From Bactericera cockerelli (taxonomy: Eukaryota > Arthropoda > Insecta > Hemiptera > Triozidae), in assembly GCA_024516035.1 (NCBI GenBank), contig CM044965.1:24909165-24973164 (forward strand): DNA of 64,000 bases, written 5' to 3'. Below, piece by piece: positions 55,001-64,000 of the stretch. The position numbers and the translations under genes are program-made. The stretch's first letter is position 1. Each line of letters opens with the position of its first letter. The notes under the pieces are model-generated. The model worked only from the letters and a program-made list of their open reading frames with translations. It did not search any database and was not told the DNA's origin.

Positions 55001-58000
55001 TTGTTATTTTAACAGAAAACATTATACACAATATAACTTAATATCTACTAATTATACAAATTCAAAGGCTAAGGTTTAATAATTTTATTATGTTTGATTG
55101 AAAATAGAAAATTAATTTGATTGAAAGTAGAATGATATTAGACTTATTAAGCATTTGATAGGATTATACATATACATATGCTTAAAAATAGAGACTAGTT
55201 CAGTTATTTGTGATTTGTTCACAAATTCATTTATCTCCCCCGTTTTATTTCCAATGTTCCAATTCAATTTGTCACTCTCTCTCTCTCCCGTTTTATTTCC
55301 AGTGTTCCAATTCAATTATCTCCCTCCCCGTTTCATTTCCAATGTTCCAATTCAATTATCTCTCTCCCGTTTCATTTCCAGTGTTCCAGACAGGCATGGT
55401 GGGCTACCCCGAGGCTATGACGGACCCCTCCTATCACAAGCAGATCCTGGTGCTCACCTATCCTCTCATAGGCAACTACGGAGTGCCTCCCGGGGATGTG
55501 GACGAGTTTGGCATTCTCAAGTGAGTAGCGAGAGCGGGAAGTGAGTCGCGATAGCGTGAAGTGAGTAGCGATAACTGCAAGTGAGTAGCGATAGCGGGAA
55601 GTAAGTAGTGATAGCGGGAAGTGAGTAGCGATAGAGGGAAGTGAGTAGTGATAGCGGGAAGTGAGTAGTGATAGTGGGAAGTGAGTAGTGATAACTGCAA
55701 GTGAGTAGTGATAGCGGGAAGTGAGTAGCGATAGCTGCAAGTGAGTAGCGCTAAGTGGAAGAGAGTAGCGATATCTGCAAGTGAGTAGCGATAGTGGGAA
55801 GTGAGTAGCCAAAATACCGGAAAATAATAATAAGAAAATAAAAGCCTTAAATGTTTCAAAGTAATGGAAGTTAAAAAATTGACCGAGGAAGTACCTAACG
55901 AAACTATCATATTTCACAAATATTTTCATTTGTGATTCCGACCGGGATAGATGGACGGTGTCTGTCGAGGTAGCTCAGTGGTCAAGACAACTGACTGGTA
56001 ATCCACAGGTCCCGGGTTCGAAACCCACACGGGACATGAAAAGTTATCCTACTTCTTGGGATTTTGACCACATAAAAATACGTCTTGGGCTTACTGCTGG
56101 AATAATGGGACTCAATAGTCCTAATCGGGCAGTATAAGTAAAGCGATATTATTATTTATTATTCTCAGACATATATTTCTCTGAACTCTTAACTTCGCCC
56201 CGGATTACAAAAAAATTGTAATTAAAAATTAATATTGATCTTTATTTCTTTTTGTACATAGGGTACCCATATTATTTCTACTTCTAAGTTTTTTTTTAAA
56301 TTTATTGTTACTTTTCGTTGTTCTTGTTGATGATTGTTTTGTAAAAAAAAAACAAAGTGTAAATAAATATAAATAAACTCATTCTCAGACACTTCGAGTC
56401 TCATCGGATCTGGATCTCGGGTCTCATCGTGGGAGAGATGTGCACTAGTCGCTCCCACTGGAACGCCTCCTCCACTTTATCCACCTGGTTGACGGCACAC
56501 AACATTCCCGCCATATCAGGCGTGGACACACGCCGCCTCACCAAACACATCCGAGAACACGGGGTGGTGGGGGGCAGGATTGTCCTAGAGCCGCCCCTGA
56601 AAGGAAAGGAAATTGTGTGGACCGCCCCTGGGAATTTGGTGGCTGATGTGTCTACGAAGGTAAGTTCACGCTAGATCCCACCGAAAACCAGCATTTTTTT
56701 CTGAATTATTTAAATAATAATACCTGGACCGACCTCAATAGCTTGATCGTTAAGGCGGCGGATTTGTAACCTAGGCCCGGTTGCTCAAGTCCCGGTTTCA
56801 GCGTAGATTTTTTTTATTATTAAATTTATTTATTTATTTAATAACAAAATAACATATACAAAAGTATTTTTCTAAGCTAAAGCTTGTAAGAAATTTAGTA
56901 AAGTGAGTTTGAGTAGTTGTGATATCGCGAAAGTGATTAACACAAATATGATTAAAAATTAAAAATATTAATCCCCAGTGTACGGGAATGTCACTATCCG
57001 TATAACACACATATATTATGATAACTTTTTTTAAATATTATTCTCAAGTGTACCGGAATATCCCTGTTTACAATGTCAACAGTAAAAATGTTAGCTGTCT
57101 CGGTAGCTCAGTGGTCAAAGCGTCGGTCTAGTAATCCAAAGGACGCGGGTTCGAAACTCAGCCGGAAGATGACAAGTTATCCTCCCATTTGTGATTTTGA
57201 CCACAGTATACGTCTTTGTAACCTGAAATAATGAGACTCATTATTATTTTAATATATTATTATTAGTTCTGGGGGCCCTTGTTAATTAATATTATTCAAC
57301 ACTTTTTTTTTTAAGTGGGATTTAACGTCGCTTTCAACTGCCATGGTCATATCACGACGGGGGTTTTACCCTCCATTCGCAGGAAACTCACAAACCTGCT
57401 ACTCACATTGACCTCACCCAGCCTGAGTGGGGCCGGGTATTAGATATAAATTTATGAAATTATTATTTTAACAATGAAAAAAATGGAAACAATATATTAT
57501 ACAATAAAAATGAAAAAGAATAGAAAAATGTATAAAAACATATGTCCTAACTGGTCACCTACAACCCAGGCTGTACTCAATGATGATTATTATTATTAGT
57601 TTTATTATTCTCTCCCTTGTCTTTCAGAAAGTGGTCACCTACAACCCAGGTGGCACCGTCAAGCTGTGCGTGGTGGACTGTGGACTCAAGTACAACCAGC
57701 TGAGGTGTCTGATACAGAGGGGCGCATGCGTGGAGGTCGTCCCTTGGGACCACCCTATAAAGGTACTTTTACCTGTCCGAATAAATCCGTAAAATAATAC
57801 GGAAAATAATAATAAGAAAATAAAAGCCCTAAATGTTTCAAAGTAATGGAAGTAAAAAAAATGACCGAGGAAGTACCTAACGAAACTATCATATTTCACA
57901 AATATTTTCATTTGTGATTCCGACCGGTATAGATGGACGGTGTCTGTCCAGGTAGCTCAGTGGTCAAGGCGACACTCTGTTGACTCTGTGCACCCACGGG

Positions 58001-60031
58001 TTTGAAACCCAGCCGGGACATGACAAGTTATCCTCCCGCATTTGGGATTCTTACCACATAATAATACACCTCTTGGGCTTACTGCTGGAATAATGGGACT
58101 TAATAGTATAAATCGGGCAGTATAAATAAGGCGATATTATTATTATCATTTGAAGAAGCATTTGTGTGTATTTATTTTCTTTGTGTCACAGTAGAATCTC
58201 GCTGAATTGAAATGCCGATAGGTCGAAAATTTCTTTAACTCGAAAGAATTCTTCAGCCCTTGTCGATCTTCGCTCCTCATTTGAAATCCCGATAACTCGA
58301 AAATCTCGATATTTCGAAATGGCGCTTCTGTTCCTTGAATTTAGAGTTAGCGGGATTCTATTAAATTATATTTATCCCGTTTTCATTGAAAGATGGGGAA
58401 TTATTTGTTATAAGGTTTATATTAGAAATTCAATAATGTAATGTTATTTCTTTTTGCACTGATAGTCAAGTTGTTAATAGCTAGTCTGTTGATCTAGGTA
58501 GCGTAGGGATCCGTTGGTTCGAATCCCACCCAGTGCATGAATCTTTCCTCATTCATTTGAGTTTGTGATGACATAATAATAAGACTCTAAGGCCGGAAAC
58601 AATAGACCTCTTTGTAATACCTCTGTGGCGCAATCACGGATTGCGTACTGTGTAAGATAGGGAAAACCGACGCTTAGCAATGACTTGTGATATAGAATTT
58701 GTCTATTAATTTCGCCCTAATAGACGTTTTTGTAATACCTCTGTGGAGCTAAGTCACGGATTGCGTACTGTGTAAGATAGAGAAAACCGACGCTTAGCAA
58801 TGATTGTGATAAAGAATTTTTCTAAAAAAATCTTAAATCTGTGGTTTCAATAGTATACCACAACCAGACAAAGGGTTAACTTCGCCCTGAGGGTTAGATG
58901 GTAGACAATGTTTTAAGCATTATCCTCGCCTGGTGCTTACCTTCCTCTAAAGAGTGCTATTATTTTTTTTTTTCCAGGTCGAAGCTTACGACGGCATATT
59001 CCTGAGTAACGGGCCGGGGGACCCAGACGTGTGCTCCGCCACTGTTGCCAACCTTCGCCAGGCCCTGCAGACCATGGAGAACAACCAGGCGTGGAAACCT
59101 ATCTTCGGGATATGTCTGGGCCACCAGTTGCTAGCCAGTAGTATCGGGTGCAACACGTACAAGTTGAAGTAAGTTTTCTTTCCAGACCATGACTTTTGCA
59201 TAGTAAGTTTTTTTTCAGACCGTGCCTTCATATATTAAGGGCGGAATCAATAGACGTTTTTGTAATACCTCTGTGGCGCTAAGTCACGGATTGCGTACTG
59301 TGTAAGATAGGGAAAACCGACACTTACCAACGACTTAAGTTATTGATGTTGTCTATTAATTCCGCCCTAAATGTGGTATGCAGAGTCCTTACTGTAGGGA
59401 TGCCTGGGTCATTTGTCCCTTCAGCTGATTTTGTTATGCAGAGACGTTTGTTTGAAGCGCCTGCGCGCATGCGCATTCAGATGTCTCTTTAATAAATAAT
59501 TGTTAAGGTCGAAGTTTTCGCTATTGCAAGCTCTGGACCACCCTACAGTGAACCCTATAGGGATAAAAAAAACGTCTCTGCATACCAGCCTAAGTTTTTT
59601 TTCAGTCCATGACTTTAATATAGTAAGTTTTTTTTTTCAGACCATGACTTTCACATAGTAAGTTTTTTTTTCAGACCATGATTTTCATATAGAAAGTTTT
59701 AACAGCATGGTGACACTTACAGTCATATGAGTTTCATTTACCAGATTAACACAATGGTGACACTCATATAAAAATGAGTTTCATGCCATTTAACATGTTT
59801 TTTTTATATTATTTTTTATTTTAAAAACCACCTCTTTTATTTCAGGTACGGAAACCGAGGTCACAACCTTCCCTGTCTGCTGCAGGATACAGGCAAGTGC
59901 TTCATGACGTCACAGAACCACGGATACGCGGTGGACGTCACCGCTCTACCGGCGGGATGGAAACCGCTCTTCACCAACGCCAACGATCACACCAATGAGG
60001 GCATCGTGCATGAAACTCGACCTTTCTTCAG
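51955..60031 (+). CDS. CAD: CAD (carbamoyl-phosphate synthetase 2 / aspartate transcarbamylase / dihydroorotase), 5' six exons
   Basis: Six coding exons (listed separately) join in phase into about 342 codons of the N-terminal glutaminase part of CAD, the cytosolic enzyme for the first three steps of pyrimidine synthesis. It shows the small-subunit start, then the class I amidotransferase domain with GICLGHQ, whose Cys (about 263) is the nucleophile. The catalytic His-Glu pair (HPEH in relatives) would be on the next exon, which I could not find before the right edge. The carbamoyl-phosphate synthetase, dihydroorotase and transcarbamylase parts are outside the window. A plain carbamoyl-phosphate synthetase small subunit cannot be fully excluded, but intron-split animal genes of this type are normally CAD. 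It is divergent from the TBC gene. Confidence 0.95.
52055..52176 (+). repeat. 61-bp tandem duplication spanning the CAD exon 1 donor
   Basis: Two nearly identical 61-bp units start with AAGTGG|GTAAGTTAAA. The first contains the real exon 1 end and 5' splice site; the second repeats the exon's last bases and the donor. Using the second donor would add 61 bases and shift the frame. Confidence 0.93.
52556..52735 (+). mobile_element. LINE-like 3' tail ending in (AAT)n
   Basis: GGGTGGAAGAGATTGCCATA GACAATAACCCCGCC, then TTTCATTGTATTTTACTGTA and CTAATATAAAGC followed by AAT repeats. The same tail, always cut at the 5' side, occurs at about 100-195, 11755-11935, 12165-12345, 34320-34415, 36075-36330 and 53340-53480. 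The pattern of 5' truncation with a shared tail suggests a non-LTR retrotransposon; no reverse transcriptase is present. Confidence 0.65.
52863..53000 (-). mobile_element. SINE-C fragment
   Basis: Reverse-strand body (CCCCGGAACCGCTTTCGCAT) and part of the head (GACCGGGATTTGAACCCGCA); the rest of the head is degraded. Confidence 0.82.
54724..54802 (+). other. tRNA-like sequence
   Basis: A perfect T-arm (CTGGG TTCGAAT CCCAG) and an A-box-like GTGGCCGAATGGT, but the acceptor stem does not pair well. It lies right before the 3'-splice-site repeats of CAD exon 2. Probably a SINE head or tRNA remnant. Confidence 0.5.
54806..55381 (+). repeat. 3'-splice-site minisatellite upstream of CAD exon 2
   Basis: Units of about 37-48 bp based on TTTCATTTCCAGTGTTCCAA plus a CT-rich spacer. 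Five are at 54806-55000, three at 55240-55368, and the real acceptor (TTTCATTTCCAG|TGTTCCAG) is the last in the series. Two decoys (54818, 55303 region) keep AG|TGTTCCA exactly; the others have AAT, GAT or TAT in place of CAG. So the acceptor and the first seven bases of the exon have been copied upstream. Confidence 0.92.
55382..55520 (+). CDS. CAD: CAD exon 2
   Basis: 139 bp, residues about 36-81, acceptor TTCCAG and donor GTGAGT. It reads [20 protein letters not shown] then [15 protein letters not shown], nearly invariant in this family. The exon is bracketed by two unrelated minisatellites, each built from one of its splice junctions: 3'-splice-site repeats at 54806-55381 and 5'-splice-site repeats at 55521-55810. 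The true sites were chosen because they are the only ones giving correct phase (1 in, 2 out). Confidence 0.97.
55521..55810 (+). repeat. 20-bp 5'-splice-site minisatellite downstream of CAD exon 2
   Basis: Fourteen complete 20-bp units in exact register plus a partial fifteenth, beginning at the first base of intron 2. Consensus is GTGAGTAGCGATAGCGGGAA; each unit boundary reads AA|GTGAGT like the true exon end (CTCAA|GTGAGT). One unit has lost the GT (GAGAGT) and one reads GTAAGT. In effect the exon is followed by about 14 equally good donors. Confidence 0.97.
55964..56158 (+). mobile_element. SINE-D copy (within a duplicated block)
   Basis: Head GAGGTAGCTCAGTGGTCAAG with B box GGTTCGAAACC, then ATGAAAAGTTATCC, TACGTCTTGGGCTTACTGCT and AATCGGGCAGTATAAGTAAA, ending in ATT repeats. 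Together with the 150 bp before it, it is nearly identical to 57796-58143. Confidence 0.88.
56389..56659 (+). CDS. CAD: CAD exon 3
   Basis: 271 bp, residues about 82-172, acceptor TCTCAG and donor GTAAGT. It reads [50 protein letters not shown] and ends VADVSTK. It matches the region W......L..WL...I.G..GVDTR.LTK.IRE.G of glutaminase small subunits. It ends in phase 0. It is GC-rich relative to the flanking introns. Confidence 0.96.
56728..56955 (+). mobile_element. SINE-F copy
   Basis: Head CCGACCTCAATAGCTTGATC and GCTCAAGTCCCGGTTTCAGC, tail GTAAAGTGAGTTTGAGTAGT and GTGATTAACACAAATATGAT. In CAD intron 3. Confidence 0.85.
57094..57250 (+). mobile_element. SINE-D copy
   Basis: Head TCTCGGTAGCTCAGTGGTCA and GCGGGTTCGAAACTC, body with GACAAGTTATCCTCCCATTT, truncated before the usual tail. 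Confidence 0.85.
57628..57762 (+). CDS. CAD: CAD exon 4
   Basis: 135 bp, residues about 173-217, acceptor TTTCAG and donor GTACTT. It reads [20 protein letters not shown], then [20 protein letters not shown]; the DCGLKYN.IR.L..RG..V.VVPWD pattern marks the start of the amidotransferase domain. A stray 18-bp copy of part of its start (GGTCACCTACAACCCAGG) lies at 57553-57570, 58 bp upstream of the exon. Confidence 0.96.
57948..58143 (+). mobile_element. SINE-D copy (second duplicated block)
   Basis: As the 55964 copy, in CAD intron 4; its head has diverged (CACCCACGGGTTTGAAACCC). Confidence 0.87.
58191..58375. mobile_element. Short inverted-repeat element
   Basis: CAGTAGAATCTCGCTGAATT at the left and AGCGGGATTCTATTA at the right; rich in TCGAAA words. 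Likely a pogo/Tigger-type nonautonomous element; assigned on termini only. Confidence 0.55.
58463..58615 (+). mobile_element. SINE-E copy
   Basis: Forward copy: TGCACTGATAGTCAAGTTG head, GGTTCGAATCCCACCCAGTG, GTTTGTGATGACATAATAAT. In CAD intron 4. Confidence 0.83.
58885..58966 (+). mobile_element. SINE-E tail immediately upstream of CAD exon 5
   Basis: GGGTTAGATGGTAGACAATG, TTATCCTCGCCTGGTGCTTA and CTCTAAAGAGTGCTATTA match the 3' part of family E in sense orientation; a 12-T run and the CAG acceptor of CAD exon 5 follow at once. Confidence 0.82.
58978..59168 (+). CDS. CAD: CAD exon 5 (catalytic Cys)
   Basis: 191 bp, residues about 218-280, acceptor TTTCCAG after a 12-T tract, donor GTAAGT. 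It reads [20 protein letters not shown], then [24 protein letters not shown] is the oxyanion-loop signature and Cys about 263 in GICLGHQ is the nucleophile of the amidotransferase. It ends with AA of a Lys codon. A sense-oriented SINE-like tail sits right upstream of the acceptor, and a 34-bp repeat starting at the donor follows. Confidence 0.97.
59169..59700 (+). repeat. 34-bp donor-plus-acceptor-like repeat after CAD exon 5, split by insertions
   Basis: From the first base of intron 5, units read GTAAGTTTTTTTTCAGACC then ATGACTTT.ATATA. Two are at 59169-59236 and three to four degraded ones at 59585-59700. Each unit holds a donor-like GTAAGT and, 10-15 bases later, a T-run with CAG. The interruption holds a 131-bp foldback element (59236-59370) and a second small inverted-repeat element (about 59434-59584). 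Confidence 0.87.
59236..59370. mobile_element. 131-bp foldback element
   Basis: Ends AGGGCGGAATCAATAGAC and GTCTATTAATTCCGCCCT are inverted. Body GTAATACCTCTGTGGCGCTA AGTCACGGATTGCG. Partial or complete relatives are at 13040-13165, 13251-13394 and 58620-58820. Inserted in the 34-bp donor repeat of CAD intron 5. Confidence 0.85.
59846..60031 (+). CDS. CAD: CAD exon 6 (last CAD exon seen)
   Basis: 186 bp, residues about 281-342, acceptor TTTCAG and donor GTAAAT. It reads [22 protein letters not shown] and [15 protein letters not shown], all standard in the amidotransferase domain, and ends PFFS with the Ser codon split. The next exon should start with the VQFHPE segment carrying the catalytic His and Glu. 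I do not see it between 60032 and 64000. Confidence 0.96.
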
Positions 60032-60994
60032 GTAAATCTTTCACCTGAAGTTTCCCCTTTCAACCTTCCTTCCTTTCATAGGATCCTTCCCAAAAACCTT
60101 TCAGTTTAACCTCTAATATTTATTATTATTATTATGAAACTCTTTATTAGAAGAACATACATACCTACATACAAACAAATAATGGTAAAAATTAAAAAAA
60201 AAAATTGACAATATAAATATAAACAGGGAAAAAAATAAACAAAATATATATATTATGTACATGTGTCTTAACTAAAGGGCGGAGTTATTGCCTATGGCAA
60301 TCTCTTCCACCCAACTCTTTTATTTATTAATTTGTTATTGTGCGTGTTGATTTTTTTGCATATCATCATAGGGTGACGTCATCATGAACGAAGGTAGCCA
60401 GACAGTGGAGGAATGACTCAGCACTTCTACCACTGTCTTTAAAAGGAGGCTAATGACAAGGGCCCCCACAACCAGTCCAATGCTGGTCTCGGGGAACAAG
60501 ACCCTTTGACGTGTGGAGCTTCCCTTGCGGGATGTACCTGCCACTTAAGCCTCGACCGTCCACACAGCAGACAACGCTATGCTTGTCTAGAATGTTTTTC
60601 GGGTCGTCAGAAGCCACTCCGCCAGAGTGACGGTCAACAAATCTCCCTACTTCGGGACGGCACGGGCTTTACACTCATCCAGCGGAGCCCTACTTAATTC
60701 AGACCCCACTTAACGGATGAGTGTGCTCTGGCCGCCTCTGGGAAGTGGTGTGTGTGGGAGCTATCCCTCCAGTGGCCGCATTGACGCCCTCCCAGCATGA
60801 GCCCTGTGGACAGGCCCAGCTTCAATGCTGGTCTACTCCCTGTTTTGCATAAATAAATTAAATGCTCGCTTTGAACGGGTACTTCCCCCTAAACAAAAAA
60901 GATACTTTTAGCACGATACTATCGTACTTAAAGAATATTCAGGTATTCTGTAGCGCATGTGCTAAGCACGTTATTATCACAATATTAGCAGGAT

Positions 60995-61490
60995 TATATT
61001 ACGCTAATAGCATGGCTATGACCGCTCTTTTCGTGCTATTATCCCATTTTTGGGTATAATAGCGCGCGTGCTATTATCACGTTATTAGCGCACTATTATA
61101 CCCAAGCACTAGTTGATCTGCTATTATTACGCTAAAAGCCTTCTAATATTACTACTTTTATACTACTTTTAGCAGATGCTAAAATTACGCTTAATGTATG
61201 CTATTATCACGTAATGTATGAGCGTGCTATTATCACGTTTTTAGCGCACTATTATACCCAAGCACTAGTTGATCTGCTATTGTTACGCTAAAAGCCTTCT
61301 AATATTACTACTTTTAGCAGATGCTAAAATTACGCTTAATGTATGCTATTATCACGTAATGTATGAGCGTGCTATTATCACGTTTTTAGCGCACTATTAT
61401 ACCCAAGCACTAGTTGATGTGCTATTGTTACGCTAAAAGCCTTCTATATTACTACTTTTAGCAGATGCTAAAATTACGCTTAATGTATGC
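60995..61490. repeat. About 140-bp tandem repeat, three units, in CAD intron 6
   Basis: Unit with AGCGCACTATTATACCCAAG, CACTAGTTGATCTGCTATTA and TACTACTTTTAGCAGATGCT. Very rich in TTAGC/GCTAA words. Confidence 0.9.
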
Positions 61491-61666
61491 TATTTTTCCT
61501 TCTTTTATTTGATCTTATATTGTAATACTATTACTATTTAATATCTCTTTTAGTAACATTTTATTCCACGATACTATACTGGCGCTTTTAGCATAATTTT
61601 AGCTTCTCATGAAGAATGCTAAAAGCACGCTACTCTAGCACGTTTTTAGCAGATCATTATCATGAT

Positions 61667-61864
61667 AAACTAATGGGATTTTCTTTAGTAATTTATTTTT
61701 CTTCCTTAAAACTTTCCTTTTTTACTAAGTTTTACTCCAAGAATGCTACTCCATTTTTAGTTACTCGAGTAACTACAAATGGGGTAGCATTCTTGGAGTA
61801 AAACAATGTACAAAAAAAAGTTTCAAGGAAGAAAAATAAATTACTAAAGAGAATCCCATTAAAT
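61667..61864. repeat. Long inverted repeat (about 95-bp arms)
   Basis: Arms AATGGGATTTTCTTTAGTAA and its near-complement; AGAATGCTACTCCATTTTTA mirrored by ATGGGGTAGCATTCT; centre GTTACTCGAGTAAC at about 61765. Could be a foldback element or an artefact of a folded molecule. Confidence 0.9.
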
Positions 61865-61914
61865 TTCCTTATCCTATAGAAAGGAAAGTAATGGAATCAC
61901 CAATACCTGTATTT

Positions 61915-61936
61915 GGGGGGGGGGGGGGGGGGGGGG
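61915..61936. repeat. 22-base G homopolymer
   Basis: Uninterrupted run of 22 G, able to form a quadruplex. It marks a visible change in sequence character; such runs are also a known product of two-colour sequencing without signal. Confidence 0.95.
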
Positions 61937-63786
61937 TCCCTTGGATTAACTTTTTTATTATTCACCCTTGATGGGGATTGTGACATATCAAATCCAACGA
62001 TTTTCAGGTGCTGATTACGAATTTTACATTGATTTTTAGCTAAATGTTACCGTTGAGTCACCAGTGGTGGAATTTGACTTCTTTTCAAGTGATGAGCTTT
62101 CCTGGTGTCACACCAGATTTTTTAGTTTATTTCCACCATTTCTATGAATTTGAGCTCTAGTATAGTGCAATACAAACTCACAGACGTATTAAAGCACCGC
62201 AGGCGACATTTTTTAGAAGCTCATTTATGTAAAATGTCCATCTTGATTTAAACCGTTTATGAAGTGACAGACCTGAATAAACTAAAATTTACATATCGGA
62301 ATACTGTTTGAATTTCAAAGCCAAATAAAGAATTAATCAATAAAAGTGTCTGAGTTTGGGACTCTAATATCAGAGACACTTTTATTGATAAAATATGTAA
62401 AGAAATAATAAAACATAGTATTTTTTAAAGTAATGCGAATTTGATTTATTTAAAGAACTAATTTAATAAAATCAAAACAAAACAGTAGGTAAAATATTTC
62501 AAATCAGGTACAATTGAACACACTTTTTAAATTAATCATTGCTAGTGTTTTAAAATCTAATTAAATGTATGTAATACTGAGGAGAACAATAACTATAGCT
62601 CATGGGTAATAAATTTGTACCATAAGAAACAATATAATATGGCTATTCTTATTACCTTCAAAAGCATGTAAGGATGAAAAACACTTTGTGTTAAAACTAA
62701 CCACTATGCCTGATTTTACTTGAATGTTTTGAAGCATTACAAGGTTCTCCATTACTTATTTCTAAAACATCTTCCCAGAATCAGGCTGGGTTGGAATGGA
62801 ATCTTTGGATACCATATTGATGAATAATAGCAACAGATTTTAAAATTACTAGGGTAAAGTATTGATTTCCTACCAAGCATTGATAAAAAAATTAATAAAA
62901 AAGGAAAAAATTAATTCAGATAGTAACAATTTTAGCAAAAATTATGTTTTAAAGCTTATCTTATGGTAAACAATTCAATCAAAATGGATAAGACAGCTTA
63001 GAAATTAATCTGTTTACTTTTAGGATAGTCCTGTAAATTTCATTAAAAAGACAATTCTTAGTAATAAAGATAATGCTTATTTTTAACTAATACTGATGAT
63101 AATCAAATATGTTCTTTGGTATGATTTGTTAGTAGGTACTATGAAAGTATATAGATGAATTAAAAATTGAGTTGAGTTGTGTTCTCATAAACACAAGCAG
63201 AGATCTATTTAGTTGTTACTATAAGTCTCATTCAAGGTGTAGGAACTCGTAACAAATACAGAATATTCAAAATAATATTCTGCAGAATATTGAAAATAAC
63301 AAATTTAATACAACTCTTCTCTCATTATATTCACTTGCTCTCTTATCACCACACTTCACATTTTGCTATCTCTCTTTTACTTTTTCTCCTTTTGCTTCTC
63401 CCTTTCCCGGGGCCACTTGATGCCTGAGACTAGTTGCCTTTATCCCATTGGTTTTTATTTAGTTTAAGTTCTCTAATTAGTAATTTAAGATAAATGTGAA
63501 ACACATACTTTGTATATTATTATTCACAATAAACATTTGATTAATTGAAATAACCTTCAGGAGGGATTAACACCTTTAAAGTATGAAATAAAGATTGTAA
63601 GAAAAATCAAGGGAAACGTATCAATTTTATTTAAATTTTTTGGTTAAAAACCACTTCACAAAAGCCTAGAGATCTCATCTAATGTAAATCAAACCTAATA
63701 ACTAAAATTATAAGATCAAAATGAAAATAAAGTAAATTATTTCTGGACAGGCAATGATTGCTACTTATTGAATCTGGAATGGAGTT

Positions 63787-63957
63787 TTAAGCTGCTGGAA
63801 AAGCTGGAGAATTCAGTTTTCTGGCTTCTATGTGTTGAAGTTCAAGCTTTCTTGTTGGATATGGATACTTATGAGACTCAAGCTGCACCGTTGCTCCTTC
63901 TTTAAACAGTGAGGCAGTAGGACTTCTTGGATTAGATTTAGCAAGTGGTTGAATTTT
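63787..63957 (-). other. Possible C-terminal coding exon of an unidentified minus-strand gene
   Basis: An open frame of 56 codons ending in TAA, without ATG: it includes SPTASLFKEGATVQLESHK and ends RKLNSPAFPAA. An AATAAA lies about 150 bases downstream on the minus strand (about 63640). The composition looks protein-like and the area lacks SINEs, as a 3' untranslated region would. I do not recognise the protein; it may be chance. Confidence 0.25.
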
Positions 63958-64000
63958 TTATCACCTCAATGTAGTCTGACAATGATTGTATTCAATCAGC

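Larger units (their letters stand above)
60032..64000. other. CAD intron 6 and right-hand end of window
   Basis: 60120-60860 holds a LINE-like tail and a dispersed repeat related to 40045-40200. Then come the 140-bp repeats, the long inverted repeat and poly-G. From 61940 to 64000 the sequence is AT-rich, almost free of the dispersed families, and holds no further CAD exon that I can find. Confidence 0.65.

Noticed and set aside
54742..55544. Plus-strand frames with [12 protein letters not shown] repeats
   Set aside because: Translation of the 3'-splice-site minisatellite; only the last part overlaps the real CAD exon 2.
55372..55929. Minus-strand frames of 144 and 185 codons with repeated SLLTSRY
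   Set aside because: Translation of the 20-bp donor repeat on the opposite strand; the repeat has no stop in these frames.
61862..63950. Further CAD exons
   Set aside because: No stretch resembling the expected HPE-containing segment in any plus-strand frame.

Overview
This is animal (bilaterian, invertebrate-like) nuclear DNA. It is AT-rich and intron-rich, and dense with tRNA-derived SINE-like repeats, small DNA transposons and satellites. The gene evidence is two conserved animal proteins split by GT-AG introns whose splice phases agree at every junction. I could not assign a phylum. LAYOUT. (1) 2251-45643, minus strand: the 5' portion of a TBC1D8/TBC1D9-family Rab GTPase-activating protein, in 13 coding exons (about 650 codons: N-terminus, two GRAM domains, first part of the TBC domain with both catalytic fingers). 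It runs off the left edge. (2) 45644-51954: a gap of about 6.3 kb between two divergent start codons, with no gene that I can support. (3) 51955-60031, plus strand: the first six coding exons (about 342 codons) of CAD, the trifunctional enzyme of de novo pyrimidine synthesis, covering the small-subunit region and most of the glutamine amidotransferase domain. It runs off the right edge. (4) 60032-64000: either a long CAD intron or, beyond a 22-base poly-G run at 61915-61936, possibly a different piece of genome. MAIN OBSERVATION. At least eight of the 19 exons in the two genes have one edge, always including the splice site, copied in tandem into the adjacent intron. The extreme case is TBC exon 12: a truncated copy of its last part plus its 5' splice site makes a satellite of roughly 65-70 units (2731-10188) filling almost all of intron 12. 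CAD exon 2 is flanked on both sides, by 37-48-bp repeats of its 3' splice site upstream and an exact 20-bp repeat of its 5' splice site downstream (15 in a row). CAD exons 1 and 5 and TBC exons 5, 8, 9, 10 and 11 show smaller versions. I know of no named mechanism for this. MOBILE DNA. Several insertions have exact target duplications, and some empty sites are preserved in the window: a 867-bp foldback element (1107-1973), two gutted mariner elements (20692-21445, 38056-38798), hAT-like elements with 8-bp duplications (31941-32873, 43551-44057), and a small element nested inside one of these. At least six SINE-like families with tRNA-like heads occur, along with Helitron-like 3' ends and a 650-bp satellite (about 28200-32955). 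Neither gene shows a frameshift or stop in the exons read here, so both appear functional despite the crowded introns.
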